From Micromonospora pattaloongensis (lineage in GTDB: Bacteria; Actinomycetota; Actinomycetes; Mycobacteriales; Micromonosporaceae), in the NCBI RefSeq assembly GCF_900107255.1, contig NZ_FNPH01000002.1, positions 62,001 through 126,000 of the forward strand: a stretch of DNA of 64,000 nt, given 5' to 3'. A program made the position numbers and the translations under genes. Under the pieces are notes generated by a model. The model did no database searches and had not been told where the DNA came from. It worked only from the letters and a program-made list of their open reading frames with translations. How positions within the stretch are numbered: the stretch's first letter is position 1; every line of letters starts with the position of its first letter. Positions 27,095 through 35,889 of the stretch are shown piece after piece.

Positions 27095-28684
27095 TCAGAG
27101 CGCGAGCCGGTTGCGGCCGGCGCTCTTCGCGGCGTACAACTGCCGGTCGGCGGCGTCGAAAAGGTCGTGCCCGCTCATCCCCGGGGCGTACGCGGCCGCG
27201 CCGACGCTGACCGTCACCCGCAGCCCGGGGGCGAACTCGTCCCAGTCGCGTCCCGCGATGACCTGCCGGATCCGGTCCCCCACCCGCGCCGCGCTCTCCA
27301 GGTCGGCGCGGAGGAAGACGGCGAACTCGTCGCCCCCGAAGCGGATCGGCACGTCGTGCGGGCGGCAGTGCGCCCGCAGCACCGCGCCGACCTCGCGCAG
27401 CACCCGGTCGCCCATCCCGTGCGAGTAGCGGTCGTTGATGAGCTTGAAGCGATCCAGGTCGACGAGGAGGAGCACGACCCGGTCCGGCCGCTCGGCCTCG
27501 ATCGCGGCCAGCTGCCGGTCGTAGCTGCGCCGGTTGCCGAGCCCGGTCAGCGCGTCCTGGCCGGCGGCCGTGTCCGCGCGGGCGTGCTCGTCCTCCAGCC
27601 GCACCCGCTGCCGCGCCTGGTTGAGCAGTGTCCGGCGCTCCATCCGCAGCCGCCACAGGTGCAGGGCGTGGTCCCGCAGCGCCGCCAGCATCGCCTGCGC
27701 GCCGCCGCCGGGAAACTCCATCGCGGCGAGCGCGGCCAGCTCGTACTGGAAGATCAGCTGATCCGAGCCGTTCCCCTCCGCCGCGGACAGCTCCTCGGCG
27801 GCGATGAACTCCCGGCGCGCGGCGCGCAGATCACCGTGGGCCCGCAGCGCCGTCCCGTACGCGAGGTGCACCAGCCGGGCCTCGTGCTCCCGGCCGGCGG
27901 CGCGCAGCGGGCCGACCGTCGACTCGCAGAGCGCGAGCGCCTCCGTCACCCGGCCGATCTTCGCGAGCCCGAGGGCGAGCAGCGCGGCGGCGAGCGGCGC
28001 GTCCTCGTCGGGTCCCCGCTTTCGGTACCAGTCCACCCAGTGCCGGGCCATCGCCGCCGCTGCGGCATACCGGACCCCGGCCTCGTCGACCAGGCCGATC
28101 TGTTCGAGCCGGAGCGCCCAGTCGAGGAGCAGCTCGGCGCGCTGCAGCTCCATCGCCGCCCGCTGTCCGGGGTCCGCGTCGAACGACTCGACCGCGGCCC
28201 GGGCGTACTCGTCGGCCAGCTCGAACAGCTCCGCGGCGCGGGCGGCCTCGCTCACCGACGCCAGTGCGGAGGCGTAGCGGGGGTTGGTCGGCGGCGTCGT
28301 CTCCAGCAGCGCCGTCGCCCGGGCGAGCCGGTGCAGCCCCTCGTCGAGCCGGCCGAGCCGGACCAGCACCTCCGCGATGTCCGCCAGCGTTTTGGCCTCG
28401 CTGCACCGCACCGCGATCGCCTGGTGCCGGCGCAGCAGCGCCTCCCCGGTGCGCAGCGCCTCCTCGAACCGGCGAAGCCCGATCAGGGCGTACATCCGCA
28501 CCTGCGTCAGCATGCTGACCGCCGCGTCGTCGCCGAGCAGCGAGACGATCCGCTCGTACTCGTCGGTCAACCGCAGCGCCTCGGTGTTGCGCCCCTTCAC
28601 CGTCAGCTCGTGCGCGCGCAACCCGAGGTACGCGAAGGGTCCGAACGGGTGCACCCGGGCTGGCACCTGGGCTTCCCCCATCAC
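27095..28684 (-). CDS. Diguanylate cyclase with N-terminal TPR-like repeats
   Basis: About 529 residues. Residues 15-350 are a helical TPR-like array; residues 365-525 a GGDEF domain with DALTGLGNRRSYD, DLDRFKLIND and the loop RFGGDEF. Unlike the other two cyclases here it has an RxxD feedback site, with RPHD four residues before the loop, so c-di-GMP inhibition is predicted. No membrane helix; cytosolic. Its architecture parallels the gene at 5123-6751, and the two are probably paralogues. The ATG at 28684 (or 28681) is close to the GH43 gene's end, on the same strand. Confidence 0.87.
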   Translation of the reverse strand: MMGEAQVPARVHPFGPFAYLGLRAHELTVKGRNTEALRLTDEYERIVSLLGDDAAVSMLTQVRMYALIGLRRFEEALRTGEALLRRHQAIAVRCSEAKTLADIAEVLVRLGRLDEGLHRLARATALLETTPPTNPRYASALASVSEAARAAELFELADEYARAAVESFDADPGQRAAMELQRAELLLDWALRLEQIGLVDEAGVRYAAAAAMARHWVDWYRKRGPDEDAPLAAALLALGLAKIGRVTEALALCESTVGPLRAAGREHEARLVHLAYGTALRAHGDLRAARREFIAAEELSAAEGNGSDQLIFQYELAALAAMEFPGGGAQAMLAALRDHALHLWRLRMERRTLLNQARQRVRLEDEHARADTAAGQDALTGLGNRRSYDRQLAAIEAERPDRVVLLLVDLDRFKLINDRYSHGMGDRVLREVGAVLRAHCRPHDVPIRFGGDEFAVFLRADLESAARVGDRIRQVIAGRDWDEFAPGLRVTVSVGAAAYAPGMSGHDLFDAADRQLYAAKSAGRNRLAL

Positions 28685-28813
28685 GCCTCCCTGTGGTGTC
28701 CCGGACCGTCCTCGTCCCCTATCGGCCGGGCCGACGACGGGGATGAGAAAACGGGGTACGCGCAGATTGCGGGGTGGTCACGCGCGTTGCCGGTGGCCGA
28801 TGTCGTCGGGCGT

Positions 28814-30439
28814 TCACAGTTCCCGGTACGTCGCGTGGTCGAAGTCCGCGTAGCCGCCGTCCGCGCCGATGTCCTGGACCCACAGCCCGGCGAACGCGCC
28901 GGTGAACCCCCACGCCTCCGGCTCGCCGGGGACCACCCGGGCGGCGTGCTCGTCGGAGAGGATCGTCGCGTCCAGCGTCACCGGCAGCTCCCGCCAGCCG
29001 TCGCCGAGGTCGTACCCGAAGCGCAGCTCCGGCCCGTCGAACACCACCCGCAGCCCGAGCCGGTCGGCGGAGCTCACGTCGACCTCGGTCCCCGGGTAGC
29101 ACCGCCGGCGGCCACCATCGCTGGTCAGCACGTCGAGCACGCGCCGCCCGTCGTCGGCGCGGGTGACGTACGCGAAGTGCCAGTTGTCGACGTTGTAGTA
29201 GCCGGTGACGCCGGCGACCTGGCGGTGGCTGGCGGGCCGGAACTCCATCACGGTCTCGAACACGCACCGCGCGGCGGCGACCCGGCGGGCCACCAGGCTC
29301 GGGCGCTGCCGACCGGCCGGGGACTGGCCGCCGTGGACGCGCAGGTGGGAGGGGCGCTCGTGCAGGTTCACCCAGTCCGGGGTGGCCGGACGGCGCAGGG
29401 TGGACCAGACCGGGGCGAGCACGGGTGCGTCGAAGTCGTCGGTCGGCGGCGAGACGGGCCAGGGGTGCGCGGGCAGCTCGGGCGCGGGCACCTCCGCGGC
29501 CGGCACCGCCCCGTCGACGCGCGGCCAGCCGTCCGCGCTCCACCGGACCGCCTGGATCGCGGTCTCGCGCCCCAGCACGCACTTGCCCAGCGGGCTGTAC
29601 GGCCGCGCGACCAGGTGCGCCAGGTACCACCGGTCATCCGGGGTGGACACCAGGCAGCCGTGTCCCGCCTTCTGCAGCGGCAGGTCGGGCCGGCCGACGG
29701 AGCTGAGCATCGGCCCGGCCGGATCGGGCTCGTACGGCCCGAACAGCGCGCGGGAGCGCGCCACCGTCACCTGGTGTTCCCAGCTCGTCCCGCCCTCGGC
29801 GGTGACGAGGTAGTACCAGCCGTCCCGGCGGTACAGGTGCGGCGCCTCGGTGTAGCCGGCCGCGGTCCCGGTGAAGATGGTGACGGGGTCGCCGACGAGC
29901 CGGCCGCGGGCCCGGTCGTAGCGCTGGATCTCGATGCCGCGGAACCGCTCGCGGCCGGGCCGCCAGTCGGCGCTCATCGCGAGCAGCCAGCAACTGCCGT
30001 CGTCGTCGTGGAACAGTGCGGCGTCGAAGCCGTGGGCGTGCAGCGGGATCGGATCGGACCACGGGCCGGCGATGTCCGGCGCGGTGATCAGGTAGTTCTG
30101 CGGGTCCCAGTAGCCGTTGCTGAAGCTCGCCACGTCGCTGTAGACGAGGTGGAAGAGGCCGTCCGCGTACGACAGGTCGGGCGCCCAGACCCCGCAGGAG
30201 TCTCCGGCGCCGCGCAGGTCGAGCAGCCGCTGTTCGGTGAGGATGCCGCCGAGCGGGCGCCAGTGCACGAGGTCGCGGGAGTGGTGCACGGTGACGCCCG
30301 GGTACCACTCGAAGGTCGAGGTGGCGAGGTAGTAGTCGTCGCCCACCCGCAGGATTGAGGGGTCTGGATAGAAACCGCGCAGCACGGGGTTGCGGATGAT
30401 CGCAGCGCCGGTCGCGGCTCGGGCGGTGTCGGTGGACAT
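28814..30439 (-). CDS. Glycoside hydrolase family 43 beta-xylosidase / arabinofuranosidase
   Basis: 541 residues. A five-bladed beta-propeller with catalytic base Asp26 (FYPDPSIL), pKa-modulating Asp139 (HGFDAALFHDDDG) and general acid Glu198 (GYTEAPHLY), then a C-terminal beta-sandwich (about 345-541) as in XynB-type GH43_11 xylosidases. No signal peptide, so it works on xylo-oligosaccharides after import. It is divergent from a sugar ABC transporter that lacks its own ATPase gene nearby, an arrangement typical of xylobiose loci. Regulation probably runs through the three TTCCGGAA palindromes between the two genes. Confidence 0.9.
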   Translation of the reverse strand: MSTDTARAATGAAIIRNPVLRGFYPDPSILRVGDDYYLATSTFEWYPGVTVHHSRDLVHWRPLGGILTEQRLLDLRGAGDSCGVWAPDLSYADGLFHLVYSDVASFSNGYWDPQNYLITAPDIAGPWSDPIPLHAHGFDAALFHDDDGSCWLLAMSADWRPGRERFRGIEIQRYDRARGRLVGDPVTIFTGTAAGYTEAPHLYRRDGWYYLVTAEGGTSWEHQVTVARSRALFGPYEPDPAGPMLSSVGRPDLPLQKAGHGCLVSTPDDRWYLAHLVARPYSPLGKCVLGRETAIQAVRWSADGWPRVDGAVPAAEVPAPELPAHPWPVSPPTDDFDAPVLAPVWSTLRRPATPDWVNLHERPSHLRVHGGQSPAGRQRPSLVARRVAAARCVFETVMEFRPASHRQVAGVTGYYNVDNWHFAYVTRADDGRRVLDVLTSDGGRRRCYPGTEVDVSSADRLGLRVVFDGPELRFGYDLGDGWRELPVTLDATILSDEHAARVVPGEPEAWGFTGAFAGLWVQDIGADGGYADFDHATYREL

Positions 30440-30533
30440 GCGTCTCCCCTTCGGGTGGCGGCGCCGCGGATCACCGCAGCGGCGAGCCGGGGCGGGGCGG
30501 CTTCCGGGCCGCCCGGATAATTTCTCGGTAGCT

Positions 30534-30541
30534 TTCCGGAA
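30534..30541. promoter_or_regulatory. TTCCGGAA palindrome, site 1
   Basis: Perfect 8-bp palindrome. Its centre is 13 bp from that of site 2. It is upstream of the transporter promoter and upstream of the GH43 start. Confidence 0.55.
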
Positions 30542-30546
30542 GTCTA

Positions 30547-30554
30547 TTCCGGAA
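30547..30554. promoter_or_regulatory. TTCCGGAA palindrome, site 2
   Basis: Perfect 8-bp palindrome, paired with site 1. Confidence 0.55.
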
Positions 30555-30606
30555 TCAACCGCGCAGGTGTCCGGCCTCCCCTCGGAAAGAGGTCACGGGA
30601 CGGGTC

Positions 30607-30635
30607 TTGACCGCAGCTTCACACGGTCGTAGCGT
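30607..30635 (+). promoter_or_regulatory. Sigma70-like promoter of the sugar ABC transporter operon
   Basis: TTGACC at 30607-30612 and TAGCGT at 30630-30635 are separated by 17 bp, the optimal spacing. Transcription would start near 30642, about 90 bp before the binding-protein ATG. Site 3 lies just downstream of the predicted start. Confidence 0.6.
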
Positions 30636-30655
30636 GCGCCGCATCACAGTTCGTT

Positions 30656-30663
30656 TTCCGGAA
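30656..30663. promoter_or_regulatory. TTCCGGAA palindrome, site 3
   Basis: Perfect 8-bp palindrome about 15 bp downstream of the predicted transcription start, where a bound repressor would block elongation. Its centre is 109 bp from that of site 2, about ten helical turns, so looping with sites 1 and 2 is possible. Confidence 0.55.
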
Positions 30664-30734
30664 TGTTTCGCGACCACCGCTCCCGGCGCGCCGGCACGCC
30701 GACCGCCGCGTTCGAGCTTGGGAAGGGACAGCTG

Positions 30735-32024
30735 ATGACCACGCCTATCTCCCGCAGATCGCTGCTCGGTCTGGCCGGCGCGACCGCCGGCGCCGCGCTT
30801 CTCGGAGCCTGCGGCGACGACAAGGGCACCGACAGCGGCGGCAACGCCACCATCGAGTGGTGGCACATCTCCAACACCGATCCGATGCTGGGCATCTGGC
30901 AGCAGGCAGCCAACGATTTCATGGCCAAGAACCCGGGCGTGACCATCAAGATCACGCCGCTGGCGAACGAGGCGTTCAAGTCCAAGCTGACCACGGTCAC
31001 CCAGTCCGGCAACGCGCCCAGCCTGTTCAGCTCGTGGGGTGGGGGCGTGCTCGCGCAGCAGGTGGACGCCGGGCTGCTGAAGGACATCTCCGCCGACATC
31101 TCGTCCTGGGTCGGCAACCTCGCGCCCGTCTCCCTGAAGTACTACCAGGTCGACGGCAAGTACTACGGGCTCCCGTTCGACAGCGGCATGGTCGGCTTCT
31201 GGTACAACAAGGACCTCTTCGCGAAGGCGAACATCACGAACCCGCCCGCCACCTGGACTGAGTTCCTGGACGCGGTCCGCAACCTGAAGGCCGCCGGGGT
31301 CACGCCGATCGCGCTCGGCGGCAAGGACAAGTGGCCCACGCACTTCTACTGGTCGTACCTCGCGCTGCGCATCGGCGGGGCCGAGTCGCTCGAGGCCGCG
31401 ATGCGGGACAAGAACTTCGAGACGCCGGACCTGCTCACCGCGACCCAGAAGCTGAAGGAACTGTTCGACCTGCAGCCGTTCCAGAAGGGCTTCCTCGCCG
31501 CCACGTACGACAAGCCCGACGGCCAGGCGGCGCTGGTCGGCAACGGCAAGGCCGCGATGGAGCTGATGGGACAGTTCGCCCCGTCGAACCAGGCGGCGTT
31601 CTCGCAGTCCAAGTCGGGCCTGGGCGACAAGTTGGGCTTCTTCCCGTTCCCCAGCGTCGAGGGCGGCAAGGGGAAGGTCTCGGACATCTTCGGCGGCGGC
31701 AACGGCTTCGCCGTCGGCAAGGACGCGCCGCCGAAGACGGTCGAGTTCCTCAAGTACCTGCTGGACGTGGAGGTCCAGCGCAAGGGCGCCGCGAGTGGTG
31801 CCATCCTGCCGGTGACCAAGGGCGCGGAGGACGCGATCAAGGACCCCAACCAGCAGGTCGTGGCGAAGACCGTCAACGAATCGACCGCGTTCCAGCTCTA
31901 CCTGGACCAGGCCTGGGAGCCGAAGGTCGGCCAGCAGGTCAACGACAGCGTCACCGAGCTGCTCGCCGGGAAGGCGACCCCGGACCGGGTGCTGAAGTCG
32001 ATCAACAATGCCGCGAAGCGCTGA
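30735..32024 (+). CDS. Sugar ABC transporter substrate-binding lipoprotein
   Basis: 429 residues of the extracellular solute-binding family 1. A twin-arginine-like leader (ISRRSLLGLAG) ends in a lipobox LGAC, with the acylated Cys at residue 26, so it may be exported by Tat and anchored to the membrane. The ATG at 30735 follows GGAAGGGAC. It captures an oligosaccharide, by context probably xylobiose or xylo-oligosaccharides, for the two permeases that follow. The ATPase (MsiK-like) is not encoded in the window, as usual for actinobacterial systems that share one. Confidence 0.9.
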   Translation: MTTPISRRSLLGLAGATAGAALLGACGDDKGTDSGGNATIEWWHISNTDPMLGIWQQAANDFMAKNPGVTIKITPLANEAFKSKLTTVTQSGNAPSLFSSWGGGVLAQQVDAGLLKDISADISSWVGNLAPVSLKYYQVDGKYYGLPFDSGMVGFWYNKDLFAKANITNPPATWTEFLDAVRNLKAAGVTPIALGGKDKWPTHFYWSYLALRIGGAESLEAAMRDKNFETPDLLTATQKLKELFDLQPFQKGFLAATYDKPDGQAALVGNGKAAMELMGQFAPSNQAAFSQSKSGLGDKLGFFPFPSVEGGKGKVSDIFGGGNGFAVGKDAPPKTVEFLKYLLDVEVQRKGAASGAILPVTKGAEDAIKDPNQQVVAKTVNESTAFQLYLDQAWEPKVGQQVNDSVTELLAGKATPDRVLKSINNAAKR

Positions 32025-33051
32025 CAGCGCGTTCGGGGCGGCGCGCGGGCCGGCCGGAGGCGTCCGGCCCGCGCCCTCCCCGGCGACCGCCGGCTCCCCC
32101 GCCGCCGTCGCCGTCGTGCCGCCGGCCGACGGCGGCCGGCGCTGGCTGAGCAGCCGGGGCTGGGGAACGATTCTCATCTTCCTGACCCCGGCGCTCCTCC
32201 TGTTCGGCCTCCTGGTCATCGCCCCGATCGCGCTGGCCGCCTACACCAGCCTGCTGGACTGGAACGGCTTCCGCGGCACCGAGGAATTCATCGGGCTGGA
32301 GAACTTCCGCCGGTTGCTGGAGGACGAGGTCTTCGTCGGCGACCTGCGGCGCGGTCTGATCCTGATCGTGCTGTCGGTGACCGTCCAGTTGCCGCTGGCG
32401 CTCGGTCTCGCGCTGCTGCTCAACCAGCCGATCCGGGGCCGCGCCGTGTACCGGGTGATGTTCTTCGCCCCGTACGTGCTCGCCGAGGTGATCACGGCGG
32501 TCCTCTTCCAGATGGTGCTCTCGCCCAACGCCGGCCTGGCCAACCAGGTGCTGAGCGGCATCGGGCTGGGCGGGCTCGCCGAGGAGTGGCTCTCGAACAC
32601 CTCGACCGTGCTCTACGCCGTGTTCGTCGTGATCACGTGGAAGTACTTCGGCTTCTACATGATCCTCTTCCTCGCCGCCCGGCAGAGCATCCCGGCGGAG
32701 ATCATCGAGGCGGCGGCGGTGGACGGCGCGACCGGATGGAACACGTTCCGACACGTCACCCTGCCGCTGCTCGGGCCGACCATCCGGATCGCGGTCTTCC
32801 TCTCCATCATCGGCACCATCCAGCTCTTCGACGCGGTCTGGGTGCTCACCGAGGGCGGCCCGGTCAACGCGTCGGAGACGATGGCGATCACCATGTACCG
32901 GTACGGCTTCGAGAGCTTCGAGGTCGGCTACGCCAGCGCGATCAGCATCGCGATGTTCCTGATCAGTCTCGTGTTCGCGCTGCTGTACCAGCGGTTCGTG
33001 CTGCGCCGCGACATGGAGGGAGCGGTCACCGTGATCGGAGGCAAGCGATGA
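32008..33051 (+). CDS. Sugar ABC transporter permease 1
   Basis: 347 residues, six membrane helices after a Pro/Ala-rich N-terminal tail of about 50 residues that precedes helix 1. The coupling EAA motif reads EIIEAAAVDGATGWNTFRHV. ATG at 32008 overlaps the end of the binding-protein gene by 17 bp, so translation is coupled; a start inside the tail cannot be excluded. MalF-like partner of permease 2. Confidence 0.9.
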   Translation: MPRSADSAFGAARGPAGGVRPAPSPATAGSPAAVAVVPPADGGRRWLSSRGWGTILIFLTPALLLFGLLVIAPIALAAYTSLLDWNGFRGTEEFIGLENFRRLLEDEVFVGDLRRGLILIVLSVTVQLPLALGLALLLNQPIRGRAVYRVMFFAPYVLAEVITAVLFQMVLSPNAGLANQVLSGIGLGGLAEEWLSNTSTVLYAVFVVITWKYFGFYMILFLAARQSIPAEIIEAAAVDGATGWNTFRHVTLPLLGPTIRIAVFLSIIGTIQLFDAVWVLTEGGPVNASETMAITMYRYGFESFEVGYASAISIAMFLISLVFALLYQRFVLRRDMEGAVTVIGGKR

Positions 33052-33893
33052 GCCGCACCGCGACGCAGCGCCGGCGCACCCCGGTCGTCGCCCTGCTGCA
33101 CCTGGTGTCGATCGCGATCGGCGCGTTCATCGTCGTCCCGATCGTGTACGGGGTGCTGGGCGGGTTCAAGGACAACGCCCAACTCGCCCGGAGCCCGTTC
33201 GGGTTGCCCGACCCGTGGATCCCGAGCAACTACACCGAGATCTTCGCGACGTCGACGTTCTGGCGGCAGACCGGCAACAGCCTGCTCATCGCGGTCGGCA
33301 CGACCGTACTCGTGGTGGGCGCGTCGGCGATGGCGGCGTTCGTCTTCGCCCGCTTCGCGTTCCGCGGCCGGGAGTTCCTCTTCACGCTCTTCGCGATGGG
33401 GCTGATGTTCCCGTTCGCGGTCGCGATCCTGCCGCTGTTCGTCCTGCTGCGCGAGATGGGCCTGCTGGACAACCCGCTCGGCGTGATCCTGCCGCAGGCC
33501 GCCTTCGGCCTGCCGACCACGATCATCATCCTGCGGGGATTCTTCCGGGAGATTCCGAACGAGGTGGAGGAGGCGGCCACCCTCGACGGCTGCAGCCCGT
33601 TCGCGTTCTTCTGGCGGATCCTGCTGCCGATGGCACGCCCGGCGCTGGCCACGGTCTCGGTGCTGGCGATCGTGGCGAGCTGGAACAACTTCATGCTGCC
33701 GCTGGTGGTCTTCAACGACCAGACATGGTGGACGCTGCCGTTGGGCGTGCAGCAGTTCCAGGGCCAGTACGCCAGCGACACCGCGCGGATCCTCGCGTAC
33801 GTGGTGGTGGCGATGGTCCCGGCGCTGGCGTTCTACGCCGTGGCCGAGCGCCAGCTGATCGGCGGGTTGACCGCGGGGGCGACCAAGGGCTGA
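33048..33893 (+). CDS. Sugar ABC transporter permease 2
   Basis: 281 residues, six membrane helices, with the EAA motif EVEEAATLDGCSPFAFFWRI. MalG-like. ATG at 33048 overlaps the permease 1 stop (ATGA), which fixes the start. Last gene of the operon before a strong hairpin. Confidence 0.9.
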   Translation: MSRTATQRRRTPVVALLHLVSIAIGAFIVVPIVYGVLGGFKDNAQLARSPFGLPDPWIPSNYTEIFATSTFWRQTGNSLLIAVGTTVLVVGASAMAAFVFARFAFRGREFLFTLFAMGLMFPFAVAILPLFVLLREMGLLDNPLGVILPQAAFGLPTTIIILRGFFREIPNEVEEAATLDGCSPFAFFWRILLPMARPALATVSVLAIVASWNNFMLPLVVFNDQTWWTLPLGVQQFQGQYASDTARILAYVVVAMVPALAFYAVAERQLIGGLTAGATKG

Positions 33894-33916
33894 GCCCGGC
33901 GGCGCGGGCTCACCGC

Positions 33917-33958
33917 GCCGGCTCGCCGCGCCCCTCCTCTCCGGCGCGGCGAGCCGGC
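33917..33958. terminator. Perfect 16-bp hairpin between the ABC operon and the amidase
   Basis: Arms 33917-33932 and 33943-33958 with a 10-nt loop, between convergent genes. It lies 23 bp after the permease 2 stop and 9 bp before the amidase stop, so it can end both transcripts. Confidence 0.8.
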
Positions 33959-33967
33959 GACGGCGGG

Positions 33968-35125
33968 TCAGCGACGCCGGAACGCCTCCCGCACCACTCC
34001 CCCGGTCACCGCGCACCAGGTGCTCATGTCGAGCTCGCCGTGCGGGGGCAGTCCGTGCAGGCGCTGCAGATCCTGGACGGCCTTCTTCGTCGGGTGGTCG
34101 TACGCCCCGGTGACGGCCACCTCGGCGTAGCCCTTGAGGTTGAGGATGTACTGCGCCGCGCTGACCGGCAGGCCGGTGGCGTCCTTGTCGAGCTCGGGCG
34201 CCAGCGACTCCCACGTCGGACCGGTCAGGGTGGCGTCGACGTCCACCGGCAGGCCGTTGCGGGCCTGCCAGTCCTGCACGGCGGCGACGGTGGCGCTGCC
34301 GAAGACGCCGTCGATCGGCATCGGGTAGCCCCGGAAGTTGAGCAGGTACTGCGCGACCCGCACCACGGGGCCGCCGACGAACCGCCAGATGTCCGGCCAG
34401 CGCCGCTCGGGGATGTCGGCGGGGTCGGCGCCGAGTCCGGCCGCGACCCGGCGGCGCAGCGCGGGGAACTCGCGGTAGAACATGACGCCCGGGCACTGGG
34501 TCGCCCGGAAGTCCCAGTGGCCGAAGATGTCGTGGGCGTGCAGCCCGTACTGCCGGCAGATCTCCACGCAGAGCCGGGTCAGCGAGTCGAGCAGCGCCGC
34601 GGGCGGGGTCTGGGTGATGTACGTGCCCTCGCTCTCGATGCCGATGGCGCGACCGTTCTCGCCCGGGCAGTGCGCGGCGATCATCTGGCGCTCGCCGGCC
34701 CGCAGCGTCGCCAGGCTGCCGCGCCGTCCTTCCAGGACGTACCCGCCGCGGCTCACCGTGAAGTGCTGCCCGGTGTCCGACCAGCGGTTGCCGTCCATGT
34801 GCAGGTCCTGGCAGTCGCGCGCGAGTTTCACGGCCTGCTCGCGGGAGTAGTCCGTGGTGTTCGGGAAGGCCATGTGGTGCACGATGATCTTGTTGGTCAT
34901 CGTGTTGCTCACCTGCAGCGCCCCCGACGGCGGGCGCGCGCCCCAGCCGTCGCAGTCGATGATCCAGTCCAGGTCGGCGACGGGCGCGGCCCGGAGGCCG
35001 GCGGCCGGCGCGGCGTGCGCGGCCCCGGCGGCGCCGAGCTGGCTCCCGACGACGGCGACGGCGGCCGCCCCGAGACCGGCCTTGAACAGCGTACGACGGT
35101 CGAGCTCATGGTGATCGAAGGACAT
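33968..35125 (-). CDS. Tat-exported N-acetylmuramoyl-L-alanine amidase with two peptidoglycan-binding domains
   Basis: 385 residues. A twin-arginine leader (DRRTLFKAGLGAAAV) with Ala-rich cleavage region near residue 40. An amidase-2/PGRP domain (about 50-220) holds the zinc ligands: His in IIVHHMAF, His in GHWDF and Cys in TQCPG. Two PG-binding-1 repeats follow (about 240-305 and 310-375), each with an AQYLLNF or AQYILNL helix and a GxFG or GAYD turn. It cleaves the amide between muramic acid and the stem peptide. GGAGGGAGACGCG precedes the ATG at 35125. Standalone gene, convergent with the ABC operon. Confidence 0.9.
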   Translation of the reverse strand: MSFDHHELDRRTLFKAGLGAAAVAVVGSQLGAAGAAHAAPAAGLRAAPVADLDWIIDCDGWGARPPSGALQVSNTMTNKIIVHHMAFPNTTDYSREQAVKLARDCQDLHMDGNRWSDTGQHFTVSRGGYVLEGRRGSLATLRAGERQMIAAHCPGENGRAIGIESEGTYITQTPPAALLDSLTRLCVEICRQYGLHAHDIFGHWDFRATQCPGVMFYREFPALRRRVAAGLGADPADIPERRWPDIWRFVGGPVVRVAQYLLNFRGYPMPIDGVFGSATVAAVQDWQARNGLPVDVDATLTGPTWESLAPELDKDATGLPVSAAQYILNLKGYAEVAVTGAYDHPTKKAVQDLQRLHGLPPHGELDMSTWCAVTGGVVREAFRRR

Positions 35126-35722
35126 CGCGTCTCCCTCCGCGCCGGCCGGGATGAAAATGACCTTCGGCCGACTTCATGACTCCGGAGGATATTGCCAACG
35201 ATGGGCCGAACGCCAGATGCCCGGACCCCCCGGAACGGAGGAATCGGCGCCGGACCGGGCCCTGGTGGCGGGTCGGGCCGAGCGCCGATCCGCGCCGGAT
35301 GGCCGGGTTCCGCGCCCACTCGACGTCCGGGCAATTCGCCGCACATCCACCATTTTCAGATCAATCGCGACTCGCTGCCGCGGGTGAGCGCCCGCCGGGG
35401 TTGACGGCACAAGGCGGCAATTAGCACAGAAGGCACAAGTGCCTCCAGGCCCCCTTTAATGGTCCAGCTCAACCGGCGAAACTGACCGCACCGATATCGC
35501 AACTCAACTGCACCTCGCGCACCAGGGCAACCAAACGGGCTAAGCCGGATTGTCGCCCTATAGGTAAGTCCGTTTATGCCGATATAGAGGGATGCGCGCC
35601 AACTGGGTGCCCCAGTCCCGCGTCGGGGGCGTCGGCGCGACGCGCACGCGCGCCCGGCCGCCCCCTTCCGCGAGCCGGGCCACCCACCGCCGACACCGCC
35701 GACACGGGTCACGCATGCAAAG
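35126..35722. other. Long intergenic region with no recognisable gene
   Basis: About 600 bp between the amidase start and the tRNA terminator. Short open frames are present but none has family signal or a convincing ribosome site. A stretch at about 35400-35590 is visibly richer in A and T than the rest of the window and holds the palindrome AGGCAC-AA-GTGCCT at 35431-35444. The reason for the region's length is unknown. Confidence 0.6.
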
Positions 35723-35748
35723 AGCCCGTTGCCTGACGGCAACGGGCT
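35723..35748 (-). terminator. Terminator of tRNA-Val
   Basis: Perfect 11-bp arms (35723-35733 and 35738-35748) with a 4-nt loop, lying 16 bp beyond the tRNA 3' end and followed on the minus strand by TTT: a classical intrinsic terminator. Confidence 0.88.
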
Positions 35749-35764
35749 CACAGCTGAATATCCA

Positions 35765-35839
35765 TGGTGGGCGATACTGGGATCGAACCAGTGACCTCTT
35801 CGGTGTGAACGAAGCGCTCTCCCGCTGAGCTAATCGCCC
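35765..35839 (-). tRNA. tRNA-Val (CAC)
   Basis: A 75-nt cloverleaf on the minus strand. The acceptor stem GGGCGAT pairs with ATCGCCC, then A73 and an encoded CCA at the 3' end. The anticodon arm is CTTCG-TTCACAC-CGAAG with anticodon CAC, and the T-arm holds GGTTCGATCC. It is followed by an intrinsic terminator. Confidence 0.96.
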
Positions 35840-35889
35840 TCAGCGCCGACGACTGTACCTGATCCGGCAACCACCGCGCACCTTCGGGG

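Larger units (their letters stand above)
30440..30734. other. Divergent control region between GH43 and the ABC transporter
   Basis: The 295 bp hold no gene. They contain three TTCCGGAA palindromes and a good promoter for the transporter, described separately. Confidence 0.7.

Noticed and set aside
35151-35424. Short overlapping plus-strand frames near 35.2 kb
   Set aside because: Three frames open at once, no ribosome site of quality and no family resemblance.
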